Assembly: GCF_900167455.1 (NCBI RefSeq)
Contig: NZ_FUWJ01000014.1
Location: 60,872 to 124,871 of the forward strand
Reading direction: 5' to 3'
DNA from: Enhydrobacter aerosaccus
Lineage (GTDB): Bacteria > Pseudomonadota > Alphaproteobacteria > Reyranellales > Reyranellaceae
DNA length: 64,000 nt
Made by a program: the position numbers and the translations under genes
Notes under the pieces: generated by a model
The model's input: the letters and a program-made list of their open reading frames with translations, nothing else
The model's database searches: none
What the model was told of the DNA's origin: nothing
Shown here: positions 31,089-40,028 of the stretch, in pieces
How positions within the stretch are numbered: the first letter of the stretch is position 1
Layout: the number at the start of each line of letters is the position of its first letter

Positions 31089-31220
31089 ACTATATTCAGT
31101 TTCGATGTAGTTTGTGTGCGGGCACTTCGGTTTGAAGTAGAATATTCACTAAGGGGTCGACGTGGAGCCGGCTGATCCGGCGATGGGCCTGCGCCGTTAC
31201 CACGTCCTGTCGAGGGGGCA

Positions 31221-32546
31221 TTGACTTTGCGGAAAGCGATGTCGGTTGGAGCCGAGTCGCCGGCGGCCGAACAGCCGTCAGGACGGGCACGGGAAATCCG
31301 CTCGGCGCCTCAGCGGTTCATCGAGACCTGGATTGATGCGATCGGCGGATTTCTGTTCTGCGTGGTCGTGCCCATCCCGTTCTATGCAACGGGCGAGCCC
31401 TTCAAGGCGGGCTTCGGTGCAGCCGAGCAGACCATCCTGGCCACGGCTTTCGCCTATGCGGTCGTATGGTATGCCGGCCGTCGGCTCGACGCCTTTCCGC
31501 GGGCAACTCTGCAAGGCAATCTGAGTTACGTCGCCCCGGTTGCGACCTTCGCCTACGCGATGATTGCCGTGGTTCTCGTCCTGCTGCGGTCCGACTATTC
31601 GCGCATCCAGCTGTTTGGCAGCGGCGCGTTGGCGATGGTGTGGATGGCGGCCATTGCCCAACTGCGGGCGCGCTATCTCACCCGGCACTATGCGGTCGTG
31701 CCGGCATCTCTGGTCGACGCTCTGCCCGAACTGGGAAATTGCAAATGGCATTCCTTCGAGGATGTCCAGTTGGGAGGCGTTCGCGTCGATGCAATCGTTG
31801 CCGATCTGGGCGCCGATCTCACGGAAGCCCAGCTCTCCGCCTTGGCCAACGCGGCCATTGCCGGCGTGCCCGTGCTTGATCGGCGATTCATTCTCGAGGG
31901 ATTGACGGGGCGGACGCCATTGGGCGGCCTTACGCCGAACGAGTTCGGCGCCTTGCTGCCGTCGCGTCAGTATCTCCTCGTTCGGCGCGCCATCGAGATC
32001 GTGTTCACGATCCTTTGTCTGCCCCTGCTTCTGCCGCTGCTCGCGGTCGTTGCAATCGTGGTGCGGCTCGACAGTCCGGGCCCGATCTTCTTTCTGCAGC
32101 CACGTGTCGGGCGGCGCGGGCGTGTCTTCCGCATGGTCAAGTTCCGCACCATGTATCACGGCGCTGGCGGTCCGAGTTTCACCACGACCGCAGACCCACG
32201 CGTAACACGCATCGGCGGGTTCCTGCGTCGATGCCGGCTCGACGAATTGCCCCAACTCGTCAACGTGCTCCGCGGCGACATGAGCTGGGTCGGCCCGCGG
32301 CCCGAGGCGCTGACCCTCGATCAGCAATATGTGCGCGAAATTCCCCACTTCGCCTTGCGCGGCATCGTGCGCCCCGGCGTCACCGGCTGGGCGCAGATAA
32401 ACCAGGGCTATGCCCACGATCACGACGAGATGCGCTCCAAGCTCGAGTACGACCTGTACTACCTCAAGCACTGCTCGCTCTGGCTCGATGTCGTGATCGT
32501 CCTGCGGACCTTCGCCGTGATCTTCGGCGGCACAGGCGCGCGCTGA
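31221..32546 (+). CDS. Initiating undecaprenyl-phosphate sugar phosphotransferase
   Basis: 441 residues. TTG 31221 has GAGGGGG upstream; ATG 31239 is the alternative. The N-terminal half has four to five hydrophobic helices and a CoA-binding-like domain (VRVDAIVADLGADLTEAQLSALANAAIAGVPVLD). The C-terminal third is the bacterial sugar transferase domain: helix at LPLLLPLLAVVAIVVRLDSPGPIFFLQPRVGRRGRVFRMVKFRTM, then RCRLDELPQLVNVLRGDMSWVGPRP and VRPGVTGWAQINQGYA. Such enzymes (WcaJ, ExoY type) place the first sugar-1-phosphate on undecaprenyl phosphate. Confidence 0.93.
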   Translation: MTLRKAMSVGAESPAAEQPSGRAREIRSAPQRFIETWIDAIGGFLFCVVVPIPFYATGEPFKAGFGAAEQTILATAFAYAVVWYAGRRLDAFPRATLQGNLSYVAPVATFAYAMIAVVLVLLRSDYSRIQLFGSGALAMVWMAAIAQLRARYLTRHYAVVPASLVDALPELGNCKWHSFEDVQLGGVRVDAIVADLGADLTEAQLSALANAAIAGVPVLDRRFILEGLTGRTPLGGLTPNEFGALLPSRQYLLVRRAIEIVFTILCLPLLLPLLAVVAIVVRLDSPGPIFFLQPRVGRRGRVFRMVKFRTMYHGAGGPSFTTTADPRVTRIGGFLRRCRLDELPQLVNVLRGDMSWVGPRPEALTLDQQYVREIPHFALRGIVRPGVTGWAQINQGYAHDHDEMRSKLEYDLYYLKHCSLWLDVVIVLRTFAVIFGGTGAR

Positions 32547-32592
32547 GCAGTGTGCCGTCACCCGGTTCGACCGATTTCATCCTGATCCCATC

Positions 32593-34422
32593 ATGTGCGG
32601 AATAGCCGGCATATTTGCCTATCTCGACGTCGCGCCGCCCGTCGATCGAGCCGAACTGGCGCGCATGAATACGCGCATGGCGCCCCGCGGACCGGACGGC
32701 AGTGGCGATTGGTTCTCGCCCGACGGTCGAGTGGGATTCACCCATCGACGGCTTGCCATCATCGACTTGTCGGAGCGCGGTGCTCAACCCATGCACAGCG
32801 CCGACGGCACGCTCACCATCACGTTCAATGGCGAGATCTATAATTATCGCGAACTGCGGGCCGAACTGGAGCGAAAGGGACATACGTTCCGGACCGAGAC
32901 CGACACGGAAGTGTTGTTGCAGCTCTACGCCGACCGCGGCTCCTCCATGGTCGAGGCACTGCGTGGCATGTTCGCCTTCGGCTTGTGGGATTCGAAGCGG
33001 CATTCGCTTCTGCTGGCCCGCGACCCACTCGGCATCAAGCCCCTCTATTACGCCGATGACGGTTGGACTCTCCGCTTTGCGTCGCAGGCAAAGGCCCTGC
33101 TGGCGGGAGGCGTGGTTTCACGCGATCCTGATCCTGCCGGCATCGTCGGGTTTCATCTTTTCGGCAATGTGCCCGAGCCTTTCACCGTCTGGCAGTCGAT
33201 CCGCTCCGTCCCGGCTGGCAGTACGCTGACGATCGATGCAGCGGGACCGGACATTCCGGCACCTTATTATCGAGTCGCGAACGCGCTCGACCGTAGGGCG
33301 TCGACGAAATGCGATCCCTCGGAGGCGCAGGCACGGCTGGGTGCCGCAGTACATGAGTCGGTCCGCTATCACCTTGTCGCCGACGTCCCTGTTGCCGTCT
33401 TCCTCTCCGCTGGCCTCGACTCCAGCGCCTTGCTTGGAACCATGGCCGAGCTCGGACTGCGCGATATATCGGCCGTGACGCTTTCCTTCGCGGAGTTTCG
33501 AGGCACCCCAAATGACGAAACGCCGCTGGCGGCGGAAGTCGCAGCCCGCTATGGCGCTCGCCACATCGTAAGGACGGTCGACCGAGCGGAGTTCGAACGC
33601 GATCTCCCAGCACTCCTCGACGCGATGGACCTGCCGACCATCGATGGAATCAACACCTGGTTCGTCTCGAAGGCGGCGCACGAGGCCGGCATCAAGGTGG
33701 CGTTGAGCGGCTTGGGCGCCGATGAATGCTTCGGCGGCTATCCTTCGTTTCGGGAGTTGCCTCGTGCCGTTCGTCTGCTGCGTCCCTTCCGCTATGCGCC
33801 TGGCCTCGGACAGGCGGTCCGCTGGATGCTGTCCCACGGTATGGGGTCGCGCCTGGGATTGCATCCGAAGGCCGCAGGCCTGATCCAGTATGGTGGCAGT
33901 TGGGCCGGTGCTTATCTCCTGCGTCGTGGCGTGTTCATGCCGTGGGAGCTTGACGCCATTCTCGATCCTGACCTCGTCGAAGAGGGCCTGCGCCGGTTGG
34001 TCGTGTTCGATCGGATCGACGGCGAATTGAACGCCGATCACCCGCTCGGTGATTTCGATCGCGTTGCCGCGCTCGAGACCTCGCTTTACATGCGCAACCA
34101 GTTGCTGCGCGATTCCGATTGGGCGGGGATGGCTCACTCGATCGAGATTCGTGTTCCTTATGTCGATCCCTTCTTTCTGGCGGCACTGCCACCGGGAGAT
34201 GTCCTTGAAGCGACGGGCGCTAAATCGGCGATTGCTGATATACCGCGACCACCGCTCCCCGATGCGCTGCGCCAACGGCCCAAGACTGGTTTCGCGACGC
34301 CGGTCGGTCACTGGCTGCGCGAGGCCGCCGCTCCCGCGGCGGCTGTGTCATTCTCCGCTGCGTCCCGCGACTGGCTGCGACACGTCTGGCAGGTGGGATG
34401 GACAGGCCCGGTCTTGGCGTGA
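32593..34422 (+). CDS. asnB: Asparagine synthase (glutamine-hydrolysing) family amidotransferase
   Basis: 609 residues, ATG 32593. Class II glutaminase domain with the N-terminal nucleophile MCGIAGIF, HRRLAIIDLS and FNGEIYNYRELRAELERKGH; the synthetase domain has the PP-loop VAVFLSAGLDSSALLG near residue 275. In polysaccharide loci such proteins often amidate sugar carboxyls or attached amino acids rather than making asparagine. Its place between the initiating transferase and the glycosyltransferases, with a UDP-sugar dehydrogenase downstream, favours a role in modifying a uronic acid; this is inference. TGATG overlap with the next gene. Confidence 0.92.
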   Translation: MCGIAGIFAYLDVAPPVDRAELARMNTRMAPRGPDGSGDWFSPDGRVGFTHRRLAIIDLSERGAQPMHSADGTLTITFNGEIYNYRELRAELERKGHTFRTETDTEVLLQLYADRGSSMVEALRGMFAFGLWDSKRHSLLLARDPLGIKPLYYADDGWTLRFASQAKALLAGGVVSRDPDPAGIVGFHLFGNVPEPFTVWQSIRSVPAGSTLTIDAAGPDIPAPYYRVANALDRRASTKCDPSEAQARLGAAVHESVRYHLVADVPVAVFLSAGLDSSALLGTMAELGLRDISAVTLSFAEFRGTPNDETPLAAEVAARYGARHIVRTVDRAEFERDLPALLDAMDLPTIDGINTWFVSKAAHEAGIKVALSGLGADECFGGYPSFRELPRAVRLLRPFRYAPGLGQAVRWMLSHGMGSRLGLHPKAAGLIQYGGSWAGAYLLRRGVFMPWELDAILDPDLVEEGLRRLVVFDRIDGELNADHPLGDFDRVAALETSLYMRNQLLRDSDWAGMAHSIEIRVPYVDPFFLAALPPGDVLEATGAKSAIADIPRPPLPDALRQRPKTGFATPVGHWLREAAAPAAAVSFSAASRDWLRHVWQVGWTGPVLA

Positions 34423-35534
34423 TGACCCGAAAGCCCCGGCTCCTGGCCTTGTTGACCGACGGTTACGGCGCGCAGGGCGGTATTGCACGCTACAACCAGG
34501 ACCTGTTCGATTCGCTCGCCGAGGGCGGCGCGCAGTCGGTGATCCTCCCTCGGCATGGCGATGCGGGTGCCATCGCCCTGCCGCCGGGGATCAGGCAGGA
34601 GAGGGCGGCATTCGGGCGGCTCCGCTATGTGGTCAATTCCCTTGTTGCTGCCCTGCGCCTGGGTCCGTTCGATGTCGTCTTCTGCGGACACCTCTACATG
34701 GCGCCACTCGCCTGGATGCTGGCAAGGCTGTTGCGCGCGCGACTTTGGGTGCAGGCTCACGGTGTCGAGGTCGAGGATGCTCCCGGCGGCTTGACCCGAA
34801 CGGCGATCGAAGCAGCCGACCTCGTGACCGTCGTCAGTCGGGCAACCCGGCACACGTTGCTGTCCTGGGCCAATCTCATACCGGAACGCGTGCGGGTTCT
34901 TCCGGACACGGTCCGCGACATGTTCGTTCCCGGTCCGCGTTCCGAGACACTGCGCGCACGATTCGGTCTTGGGGCAGGCCCCATCCTGCTGACCGTCGGC
35001 CGGCTGGCCGCGTCGGAAAGATACAAAGGTCACGAGCAGATCTTTGCGATCTTGCCGGCGCTGCGGCTCAAGTTTCCCACGCTGGTGCATGTGGTTGCCG
35101 GCGACGGCGACGACCGGGCTCGCCTGGAAGCCAGGGCCATCGAACTGAGCGGCGATCGTACAGCTGTGCGGTTCTTGGGCTACGTGCCGGAAGCCGACCT
35201 CCCTGATCTTTACCGTTCCGCTGATCTCTATGTCATGCCGAGTACGAAGGAGGGGTTCGGCATCGTCTACCTGGAGGCGGCTGGCTGTGGACTGCGGGTC
35301 GTGGGCGGCGTCGGTGGCGGTAGTGCAGATGCCGTTTCCGGGGAACAGATCGGCGTGCTGGTGGATCCGGCGGACGGCACGGCCCTAGAAGCCGCAATCC
35401 TTCGCCTGCTGGCGATGGGGAGAACCACCCCGGATGCCGTTGCTCCATACCGTCGCGACCGGTTTGCAGCCGCTGCCAATTTACTCCTTGCTCGCCTGAT
35501 GGCCCATCCGCGTCGTATGAAGGGCGCTGCATGA
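34422..35534 (+). CDS. GT4-type glycosyltransferase
   Basis: 370 residues using ATG 34422 that overlaps the asnB stop; ATG 34398 is possible. GT-B fold: N-terminal ALLTDGYGAQGGIARYNQDLFDSLAE and VQAHGVEVED, C-terminal ILLTVGRLAASERYKGHEQIFAILPAL and PSTKEGFGIVYLEAAGCGLRVVGG with the nucleotide-sugar E-x7-E motif. It adds one sugar of the repeat unit in the cytoplasm. The sugar donor cannot be predicted. Overlaps the ABC permease gene by four bases. Confidence 0.9.
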   Translation: MTRKPRLLALLTDGYGAQGGIARYNQDLFDSLAEGGAQSVILPRHGDAGAIALPPGIRQERAAFGRLRYVVNSLVAALRLGPFDVVFCGHLYMAPLAWMLARLLRARLWVQAHGVEVEDAPGGLTRTAIEAADLVTVVSRATRHTLLSWANLIPERVRVLPDTVRDMFVPGPRSETLRARFGLGAGPILLTVGRLAASERYKGHEQIFAILPALRLKFPTLVHVVAGDGDDRARLEARAIELSGDRTAVRFLGYVPEADLPDLYRSADLYVMPSTKEGFGIVYLEAAGCGLRVVGGVGGGSADAVSGEQIGVLVDPADGTALEAAILRLLAMGRTTPDAVAPYRRDRFAAAANLLLARLMAHPRRMKGAA

Positions 35535-36376
35535 CTTCTTTAGATCGCCCCGTTTCAACGCACCTGGTGCTGGAGGCAGGCCGCGCCGATCGCCAGTATT
35601 GGCAGGACCTCTGGCGCTATCGCGAACTGCTGCTCATTCTCGCCTGGCGCGACGTTTCCGTTCGGTACAAGCAGACGGCAGTCGGCATTGCCTGGGCCTT
35701 CATCCGACCGTTCCTGACGACGGTCGTCTTTACCGTGGTGTTCGGGCACATTGCCAAAGTGCAGACCAACACGAGCGTGCCCTATGCGATCGTGGTGATC
35801 GGGGGCTTGCTGCCGTGGACGCTGTTCTCGTCCGTCCTGGGCGAAGCGTCGGCCAGCGTGGTCGCCAATGCCAACCTGATCAGCAAAGTCTACTTTCCGC
35901 GACTCATCGTTCCGCTGGCGACGGTGCTGGTGGTCGTCATCGACTTCGCGGTCAGCCTGTCCATCCTCGCGGGATTGATGATCTGGTACGGGGTTGTGCC
36001 GCATTGGCAGATCCTGCTGCTGCCTTTGTTCGTGCTGTTGGCGCTGCTTGCCAGCCTCGGTCCGGCAATCTGGGCGGCAGCCGTTGTGGTGAAGTATCGG
36101 GATTTCCGCTTCGTCATCCCGTTCGTGCTGCAGTTCGGGCTGTACGTTTCTCCCGTCGGATTTCCCAGTTCTGTCGTGCCCGAGCAGTGGCGGCTTCTGT
36201 ACAATCTCAACCCCATGGTCGGCATCATCGACGGGTTCCGCTGGTGCATCGTGGGTGGCGAAAGCCCGATCTACCTGCCGGGCTTCATCCTGAGTCTGGC
36301 GGTGACGGCGTTCTTCCTCTGGCTGGGAGTGAGGACGTTCCGACGCATCGAGCGTGGCTTTGCGGACATGATCTGA
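35531..36376 (+). CDS. Polysaccharide ABC transporter permease (Wzm-like)
   Basis: 281 residues, ATG 35531. Six hydrophobic helices in the ABC-2 pattern with LAWRDVSVRYKQTAVGIAWAFIRPFLTTVVFTVVFG near the start (the cytoplasmic coupling segment of polysaccharide exporters) and YNLNPMVGIIDGFRWCI near the end. Forms the membrane channel of an exporter with the following ATPase. This places an ABC-dependent polymer export route inside the locus. Confidence 0.93.
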   Translation: MTSLDRPVSTHLVLEAGRADRQYWQDLWRYRELLLILAWRDVSVRYKQTAVGIAWAFIRPFLTTVVFTVVFGHIAKVQTNTSVPYAIVVIGGLLPWTLFSSVLGEASASVVANANLISKVYFPRLIVPLATVLVVVIDFAVSLSILAGLMIWYGVVPHWQILLLPLFVLLALLASLGPAIWAAAVVVKYRDFRFVIPFVLQFGLYVSPVGFPSSVVPEQWRLLYNLNPMVGIIDGFRWCIVGGESPIYLPGFILSLAVTAFFLWLGVRTFRRIERGFADMI

Positions 36377-36377
36377 C

Positions 36378-37697
36378 ATGAACGACACCGTCATCCGCGC
36401 CGAAGGGCTCGCCAAGAGATTCATCATCGGCCACAAGGTCGAACGCGACGGCCTGTTGCGGGAAGCCATGACGCGTGGCGCGCGGGCGCTGGTACGCAGG
36501 GGTGTCGATTTCTTCAAGGGCCGCGTCTCCAATACGCCGGGCGAGGTGGAGGAGTTCTGGGCCCTGCGCGATCTCAACTTCGAGATCAAGCGCGGCGAGT
36601 TGGTCAGCATCATCGGTCACAACGGTGCGGGTAAATCCACTCTGCTGAAGATCCTGTCGCGGATCACCGAGCCGACCCGTGGCCGGGTCGAGATCAATGG
36701 TCGGGTCAACAGCCTGCTCGAAGTGGGGACGGGCTTTCATCCGGAACTCAGCGGGCGAGAGAACATTTTCCTCAACGGCGCCATCCTCGGCATGAGCCGC
36801 ATCGAGATGCGGCGCCGGTTCGACGAGATCGTCGAATTCTCCGGCGTCAGCAAGTTCATCGACACGCCAGTGAAGCGCTACTCGGTGGGTATGTATGTTC
36901 GCCTGGCCTTTGCCGTTGCCGCGCATCTGGAGGCGGAAATCCTCGTGGTCGACGAGGTCCTGTCGGTCGGCGATGCGGAGTTCCAGGCGCGCTGCATCAA
37001 CCGCATGTCCGAGGTTGCCGGCAGCGGCCGGACCGTCCTGTTCGTGAGTCATAATTTCGCGGCCGTGACGGCGTTGACGCGGCGAAGCCTCGTGCTCGAG
37101 GGCGGCAAGCTTACCTTCGATGGGCCGGTCGAAGCCGGTCTGGCGCATTACACGGCGTCGCTCGGGAAGCTTGGCAAGGTGCGGCACTGGGGGCGGGGCA
37201 GGGAGGCCACGCTGATTTCGGCCCAGCTCCTCGACGCCGATGGCAGGCCGACGGAGCAGTTCGTTCCCGGCATGCCGCTGCGGCTCGAGGTCGAAGTCGA
37301 GACGACGGGCATGCCCGGCATGTCACTAGTCGTGATCCTGCGCGACCAGCACAATGTGCCGGTCGGCTACTTTTCGTCCGCTGCCTTCGGCAATGTCCCG
37401 TTGCCAACCAAGGCCGGCCGCTATCGGTGCGTTGTCTCTCTCGATGCGCTGTTCCTTGCCGCTGGCAGCTACAATATCGATTTGAGGACCACGAGCACGA
37501 CCATCGTCGTCGATCACAGGGTCGACGGAGCGGTCCAGTTCTTCGTGAATGCATGCAACCCAGGTGAACTCGGCTTCGATTTTCGCCAGGACCTGGGTTT
37601 CGGGCCCCTGGCCCTGCGATCGAGCGGCCCGCTTCAGTTCGAGCTCGTCTCGAGCGCGGAACTCCCTGGTCTCCAGTCCGACGCGCGCCTGGGTTAG
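36378..37697 (+). CDS. Polysaccharide ABC transporter ATPase with C-terminal polymer-binding domain (Wzt-like)
   Basis: 439 residues, ATG 36378, one base after the permease stop. Walker A IIGHNGAGKSTLLKIL, signature in the KRYSVGMYVRLAFAVAAH form (S-V-G-M typical of Wzt/RfbE), Walker B EILVVDEVLSVGD, and switch His in FVSHNF. After residue 250 a beta-rich extension of about 180 residues (VPGMPLRLEVEVETTGMPGMSLVVILRDQHN) corresponds to the Wzt C-terminal domain that recognises a modified polymer end. With the permease it exports a finished lipid-linked chain. Confidence 0.94.
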   Translation: MNDTVIRAEGLAKRFIIGHKVERDGLLREAMTRGARALVRRGVDFFKGRVSNTPGEVEEFWALRDLNFEIKRGELVSIIGHNGAGKSTLLKILSRITEPTRGRVEINGRVNSLLEVGTGFHPELSGRENIFLNGAILGMSRIEMRRRFDEIVEFSGVSKFIDTPVKRYSVGMYVRLAFAVAAHLEAEILVVDEVLSVGDAEFQARCINRMSEVAGSGRTVLFVSHNFAAVTALTRRSLVLEGGKLTFDGPVEAGLAHYTASLGKLGKVRHWGRGREATLISAQLLDADGRPTEQFVPGMPLRLEVEVETTGMPGMSLVVILRDQHNVPVGYFSSAAFGNVPLPTKAGRYRCVVSLDALFLAAGSYNIDLRTTSTTIVVDHRVDGAVQFFVNACNPGELGFDFRQDLGFGPLALRSSGPLQFELVSSAELPGLQSDARLG

Positions 37698-37704
37698 GAG
37701 ATTG

Positions 37705-38982
37705 ATGAAGCGCACGGTATGCATCGTCAGTTCCGGCAACCTTGCGTCCAATCCCCGCCTGGTGAAGGAAGCGGCAGCGCTACAGGAAGCAGGATACGCC
37801 GTGACGACTATTTCCTGCGACTACACCGAGGCGCTGAGACCGTTCGACGACGAGATTGCGGCCGAGGCTTCCTGGACGGTACGCCGCGTTCCGCGCTTGC
37901 GGAGCGAGAGGTATTTCACAACGGCGGCTCGGCGTGCGGCGCGCGCGCTGTCTGGGGCGGGGCTGCCGATCCCGCTTGCGGTTGCCGTCCACGCTTACGG
38001 CGGCCCCGGAGGGGCATTGCGAGGTGTGACCCGGACCATGAGCGCGGATCTCTATATCGCGCACTATGTTCCGGCCCTGCCGGCCGCTGCTGAGGCTGCA
38101 CGTCGGCGCGGCGCGTTGCTGGGCTTCGACGCCGAGGACTTTCATTCGGGCGAGGAGCCGGACGATCAGGCCGATCATTTCCAAAGCAGGCTGGTGGAGC
38201 AGATCGAGGCAGCCTGTCTTCCTCGGTGTGCCCACATGACGGCCGCATCACCCCTGATCGGTCAGGCCTATGCAGCCCGCTATGGGGTGAAGCCGACGAC
38301 GGTACTGAATCTGTTCCCTCTCTCCATGGCTCCGTCACTTCAAGACCACGCCGCTCATCGACACGAAGCCGGCACCTTGAAGGCCTACTGGTTCTCCCAA
38401 ACGATCGGCTTGGATCGTGGTCTGCAAGGCTTTGTCCAGGCGATGGCTCGAGCCAGGACCCGCGTGACGCTCGACATTCGCGGCAGCAATCGCTGGGGGT
38501 ATGGCGACAGGCTGCTGGAGATGGCCCGCGACCTGGGAATAGGGGATCGTGTCCGGCTCCTGCCGATGGCCCCGCCAGAGGAGATGGTGCGACTGGCGGC
38601 GCATTATGATCTCGGCCTGTCGCTTGAGATGCCGATCACCGAGAATCGCCGCATCTGCCTCACCAACAAGATCTTCACTTATCTCCTCGCCGGCACGCCC
38701 GTCATGATGAGCGATACTCCTGCACAAAAGGCCCTGGCGCCGGAGTTGGGGCCGGCGGCGGCCGTCGTGTCCGTTACTGATGTGGAAGGAATGGCCAAGG
38801 TGCTGGATGGGCTTGCAGCCACGCCTGGGGCGCTTGCCGAGGCAAAGACCGCGGCTGCCGATCTGGGGCGCCGGCGCTACAACTGGGACGTCGAGAAGAA
38901 GGTTCTGGTCGAGGCCGTGGCCTCCGCTTTCTCCGGCGCCAAGCCCTTATCCGCTTCGTCTGACACGAGAACGGCCGGCTGA
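37705..38982 (+). CDS. GT-B glycosyltransferase
   Basis: 425 residues; ATG 37705 preceded by TTAGGAG. N-terminus TVCIVSSGNLASNPRLVKEAAALQEAGYAVTTISC is the classic GT4 opening; C-terminal part has FDAEDFHSGE, LPMAPPEEMVRLAAHYDLGLSLEMPITENRRICLTNKIFTYLLAGTPVMMSDTPAQKAL. The donor-site Glu pair is less canonical than in neighbours. Member of the five-gene run of glycosyltransferases and polymerase (37705-43981) that follows the ABC exporter. Confidence 0.85.
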   Translation: MKRTVCIVSSGNLASNPRLVKEAAALQEAGYAVTTISCDYTEALRPFDDEIAAEASWTVRRVPRLRSERYFTTAARRAARALSGAGLPIPLAVAVHAYGGPGGALRGVTRTMSADLYIAHYVPALPAAAEAARRRGALLGFDAEDFHSGEEPDDQADHFQSRLVEQIEAACLPRCAHMTAASPLIGQAYAARYGVKPTTVLNLFPLSMAPSLQDHAAHRHEAGTLKAYWFSQTIGLDRGLQGFVQAMARARTRVTLDIRGSNRWGYGDRLLEMARDLGIGDRVRLLPMAPPEEMVRLAAHYDLGLSLEMPITENRRICLTNKIFTYLLAGTPVMMSDTPAQKALAPELGPAAAVVSVTDVEGMAKVLDGLAATPGALAEAKTAAADLGRRRYNWDVEKKVLVEAVASAFSGAKPLSASSDTRTAG

Positions 38983-40028
38983 TGCGCATTCTTCTGTCCA
39001 CTGATCCCGAGATCGAGGTCCCCCCGAAGCTTTATGGCGGGATCGAACGGATCGTCGATGGCCTGGCGCGACGCCTTATGACGCGAGGGCACAAGATCTG
39101 TCTTGTTGCCAAACCCGGCTCGTCCTGTCCGGTCGATGTCTTCCAGCCCTGGCCCGGCCAGAAGTCGCAGTCGCGTCTCGATACGGTGCGCAATGCCTTG
39201 ACCCTTGGTCGCGCTATCCGATCGTTTCGGCCCGATGTGATCCACAGCTTTTCGCGTATCGCCTATCTCACGCCGCATCTGCGCGGCCGCATTCCCATCG
39301 TCATGACCTATCAGCGCGATCCGACGCCGCGTACCGTCAACCTTGCCGTGAAGCTTGCCGCCCCGGGTGTGCTCACCTTCACGGGCTGCAGCGAGTATAT
39401 CGCCTCGTGCGGCCGCAAGACGGGCGGGACGTGGCTCGGTATTCCGAATTTCGCGGACATGGACTCGCTCAAGTTCAGCCCCTCGGTTGCGGCCGATGCG
39501 CCGCTGGTCTTCCTGAGCCGCGTCGAGAGCATCAAGGGCGCGCACTGGGCCATCGAGATCGCGCGGCGAACCGGACGACGGCTGCTGATCGCCGGCAATC
39601 ATGCCGATAGCGGTCCCGAAGGCGACTATTGGACCAAGGAGATCGAGCCTTGGATCGGCCGGGACGGCATCGAGTATGTCGGACCTGTCGACGATACGCA
39701 GAAGAACCGTGTGTTGGGACAGGCGCTGGCCATGGTCGTTCCGATCCAGTGGAACGAGCCGTTCGGAATCGTGTTCGCCGAATCGTTGGCCTGCGGTACG
39801 CCGATAATCTCCTGCCCGCGTGGATCCCTGCCGGAGATCGTCCGGCAGGGAATCGACGGCTTCCTCATCAACTCGATCGAGGAGGGGTGCGAGGCGGTGG
39901 GCAAGCTGCACACGATCGACCGTGCCAGCTGCAGGCGCCGCGCCGAGGAGCATTATGCGCCCGATGTCGTCGTCGGCCGGTACCTCGACCTTTACCAGCA
40001 GGTTCGGGCTGGCCTGAGGACGACGTGA
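38982..40028 (+). CDS. GT4-type glycosyltransferase
   Basis: 348 residues, ATG 38982 overlapping the previous stop (TGATG). N-terminus ILLSTDPEIEVPPKLYGGIERIVDGLARRL, acceptor region IPIVMTYQRDPTP, donor region LVFLSRVESIKGAHWAIEIARRTGR, then IQWNEPFGIVFAESLACGTPIISCPRGSLPEIV with the E-x7-E pattern. A WcaK/GT4 cytoplasmic enzyme of the repeat-unit assembly line. GTGA overlap with the next gene. Confidence 0.9.
   Translation: MRILLSTDPEIEVPPKLYGGIERIVDGLARRLMTRGHKICLVAKPGSSCPVDVFQPWPGQKSQSRLDTVRNALTLGRAIRSFRPDVIHSFSRIAYLTPHLRGRIPIVMTYQRDPTPRTVNLAVKLAAPGVLTFTGCSEYIASCGRKTGGTWLGIPNFADMDSLKFSPSVAADAPLVFLSRVESIKGAHWAIEIARRTGRRLLIAGNHADSGPEGDYWTKEIEPWIGRDGIEYVGPVDDTQKNRVLGQALAMVVPIQWNEPFGIVFAESLACGTPIISCPRGSLPEIVRQGIDGFLINSIEEGCEAVGKLHTIDRASCRRRAEEHYAPDVVVGRYLDLYQQVRAGLRTT

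Noticed and set aside
29666..31135. 489-residue plus-strand frame
   Set aside because: Shifted frame of the Wzy-like gene; rich in Arg, Cys and Ala and without membrane helices or motifs.
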